From Rhodanobacter sp. OK091 (lineage in GTDB: Bacteria > Pseudomonadota > Gammaproteobacteria > Xanthomonadales > Rhodanobacteraceae): 64,000 bases of DNA. The number at the start of each line of letters is the position of its first letter. The first letter of the stretch is position 1. The notes beneath the pieces were generated by a model, which saw nothing but the letters and a program-made list of their open reading frames with translations, did not search any database and had not been told where the DNA came from. Made by a program: the position numbers and the translations under genes. The stretch lies in contig NZ_FRCH01000005.1 in the NCBI RefSeq assembly GCF_900142825.1, positions 62,001 to 126,000 on the forward strand, read 5' to 3'. Shown one piece after another: positions 63,044-64,000 of this stretch.

Positions 63044-63562
63044 TCAGCCGGCCGGATTCAGCCGAAGCACATAGCGCTCCTCGCCATAGAACACACCATC
63101 GATCTGCAACGCGTCCGGCTCCACCCCATAGCTTGCGAAACCGATCGACTGGTACAACGCCCGGGCTTCCTTGTTCGTCACGTTGACGCCGAGCCGGATC
63201 TGGCGGACGCCGGCGATGGATCGGACGTGCGCCACCGCCGCCATCAGCAGCGCGCGGCCGAATCCGCGACGGCGGAATGCCGGAGCGACATACATGCCGG
63301 CCAGCTCCACCCCATGGCGCAGCTTCTCCCGCTGCGGATGGACGACGGCAATGAATCCGGCCAGCTCATCCAGCTCGAAGATGCCCAACATGCGCATGGA
63401 TCCGTCGGCAGCCGGAGTGATCCGGGCAGCCACCTCATCCATGGATCGGCCAGCTTCGTCCACATGGCTTGCACTGAAAGCCGTCGGGCTTTCCTCCAGC
63501 GCCAGTAGCCGGAGCCTTTGATAGGCCGGGGCATCAGCGGGTCCGAGCGACCTGACTTTCAT
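63044..63562 (-). CDS. GNAT family N-acetyltransferase
   Basis: A 172-residue acetyltransferase. The acetyl-CoA loop is FRRRGFGRALLMAAV, preceded by LAGMYVAPA and followed by NKEARALYQSIGF. Substrate unknown; similar proteins acetylate amines or ribosomal proteins. Confidence 0.92.
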   Translation of the reverse strand: MKVRSLGPADAPAYQRLRLLALEESPTAFSASHVDEAGRSMDEVAARITPAADGSMRMLGIFELDELAGFIAVVHPQREKLRHGVELAGMYVAPAFRRRGFGRALLMAAVAHVRSIAGVRQIRLGVNVTNKEARALYQSIGFASYGVEPDALQIDGVFYGEERYVLRLNPAG

Positions 63563-63624
63563 TGGACTGACTCCTGATCAACCGGCATCGCAAATCGCCC
63601 TCTCTGGCTTCTTGGGTTTCATTT

Positions 63625-64000
63625 TCAATGAACCTGATCCCTTTGCTTGCGATAGACAGCAGGACTCACGCCCTTGTGTCGCTCGAAGGCGCGGATGAAG
63701 GCCGACTCGGACAGGAAACCTACCATCTCGGCGACCTTGGCGATGCCGTCGCTGTCGCGTCGCAGGCGCACAGCAGCGGTGTCCATGCGCAACTGCACCA
63801 GCATATTTGCTGGCGTGGCCTGTGTGGCGCGCTCGAACAGGCGCAGGAAACTGGAGCGCGACATGTGGCAGGCACCAGCCAGGGTCTCCACCGTCAGCGG
63901 CTCGTGCAGACGAAGCAGCATGGCGGTGCAGGCAGGACGCAGACGCGGCTCGCGCAGCAAGCCAAGCACACCGTGCAATTCGTCGCTGCGGCTCCACCAA
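63625..64000 (-). CDS. AraC-family transcriptional regulator, C-terminal part (truncated by window edge)
   Basis: The last 125 or so codons of an AraC/XylS-type regulator whose 5' part lies beyond 64000. The two HTH units are visible: VETLAGACHMSRSSFLRLFE and IAKVAEMVGFLSESAFIRAF, ending ERHKGVSPAVYRKQRD. The frame continues without a start to the window edge. The missing N-terminal half would hold the effector domain. Adjacent target genes cannot be named. Confidence 0.9.
   Translation of the reverse strand, partial: WWSRSDELHGVLGLLREPRLRPACTAMLLRLHEPLTVETLAGACHMSRSSFLRLFERATQATPANMLVQLRMDTAAVRLRRDSDGIAKVAEMVGFLSESAFIRAFERHKGVSPAVYRKQRDQVH

Noticed and set aside
1..64000. CRISPR array
   Set aside because: The only tandem array (21-100) has 21-bp units with no spacers between them, so it is not a CRISPR.

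Overview
The window looks like a chromosomal segment of a high-GC gammaproteobacterium of the order Xanthomonadales, most likely family Rhodanobacteraceae (Dyella/Rhodanobacter/Luteibacter relatives). This is inferred from protein style, from the SPOR protein-coaX-birA block, and from a GTAG-headed REP doublet and CT-rich dispersed repeats of a kind I associate with that order. No search was run. Genes are densely packed, with many 1-8 nt stop/start overlaps.

Layout. 0-4.3 kb: two tandem POT peptide transporters and tryptophan 2,3-dioxygenase, all on the minus strand. 4.4-8.1 kb: a 2-oxoacid (pyruvate-type) dehydrogenase E1alpha-E1beta-E2 operon ending in a strong terminator and a REP doublet. 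8.1-14.9 kb: DUF6348-like and YgjP-like proteins, a VOC protein, a large DUF5916 secreted protein, TrpRS with an extra C-terminal domain, and arginase. 14.9-17.2 kb: a gene-poor stretch with a few small orphan genes on the 3' side of tRNA-Thr(TGT). 17.3-24.7 kb: SPOR protein, coaX, birA, a serine-rich secreted protein with mtfA, a PepSY-phoP-phoQ operon, and dusA. 24.8-26.5 kb: a hipBA module whose HipA appears to lack both catalytic aspartates.

26.9-37.4 kb is the most notable region: a surface polysaccharide locus. A minus-strand operon wecB-nfrB-nfrA-ybcH matches the E. coli N4 glycan receptor (NGR) pathway, in which WecB supplies UDP-ManNAc, NfrB is a c-di-GMP-controlled inner-membrane glycosyltransferase, NfrA is the outer-membrane partner, and YbcH is periplasmic. 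It is flanked by a convergent secreted glycoside-hydrolase-like protein and by a divergent secreted DUF2334 (deacetylase-fold) protein. In E. coli wecB lies in a different cluster, so here the pathway is consolidated and has additional secreted carbohydrate enzymes.

37.7-49.8 kb: housekeeping and envelope genes (ferredoxin reductase, DUF456, TfoX-N, hemolysin III, TonB-like protein, thiol dioxygenase, FAD protein, cardiolipin synthase, secreted esterase, nicotinamidase, PIN protein, KirBac channel, quinone reductase). 49.9-57.4 kb: HAD hydrolase, YCII protein, TrmO, META/DUF4377 lipoprotein, sulfotransferase, acyltransferase-3, YegD-type Hsp70. 57.4-64 kb: lipoprotein, secreted beta-propeller, two GNAT acetyltransferases, periplasmic trehalase, and the 3' end of an AraC regulator cut by the window edge.

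Functions are inferred from motifs and family knowledge; starts were chosen from Shine-Dalgarno spacing and family length.
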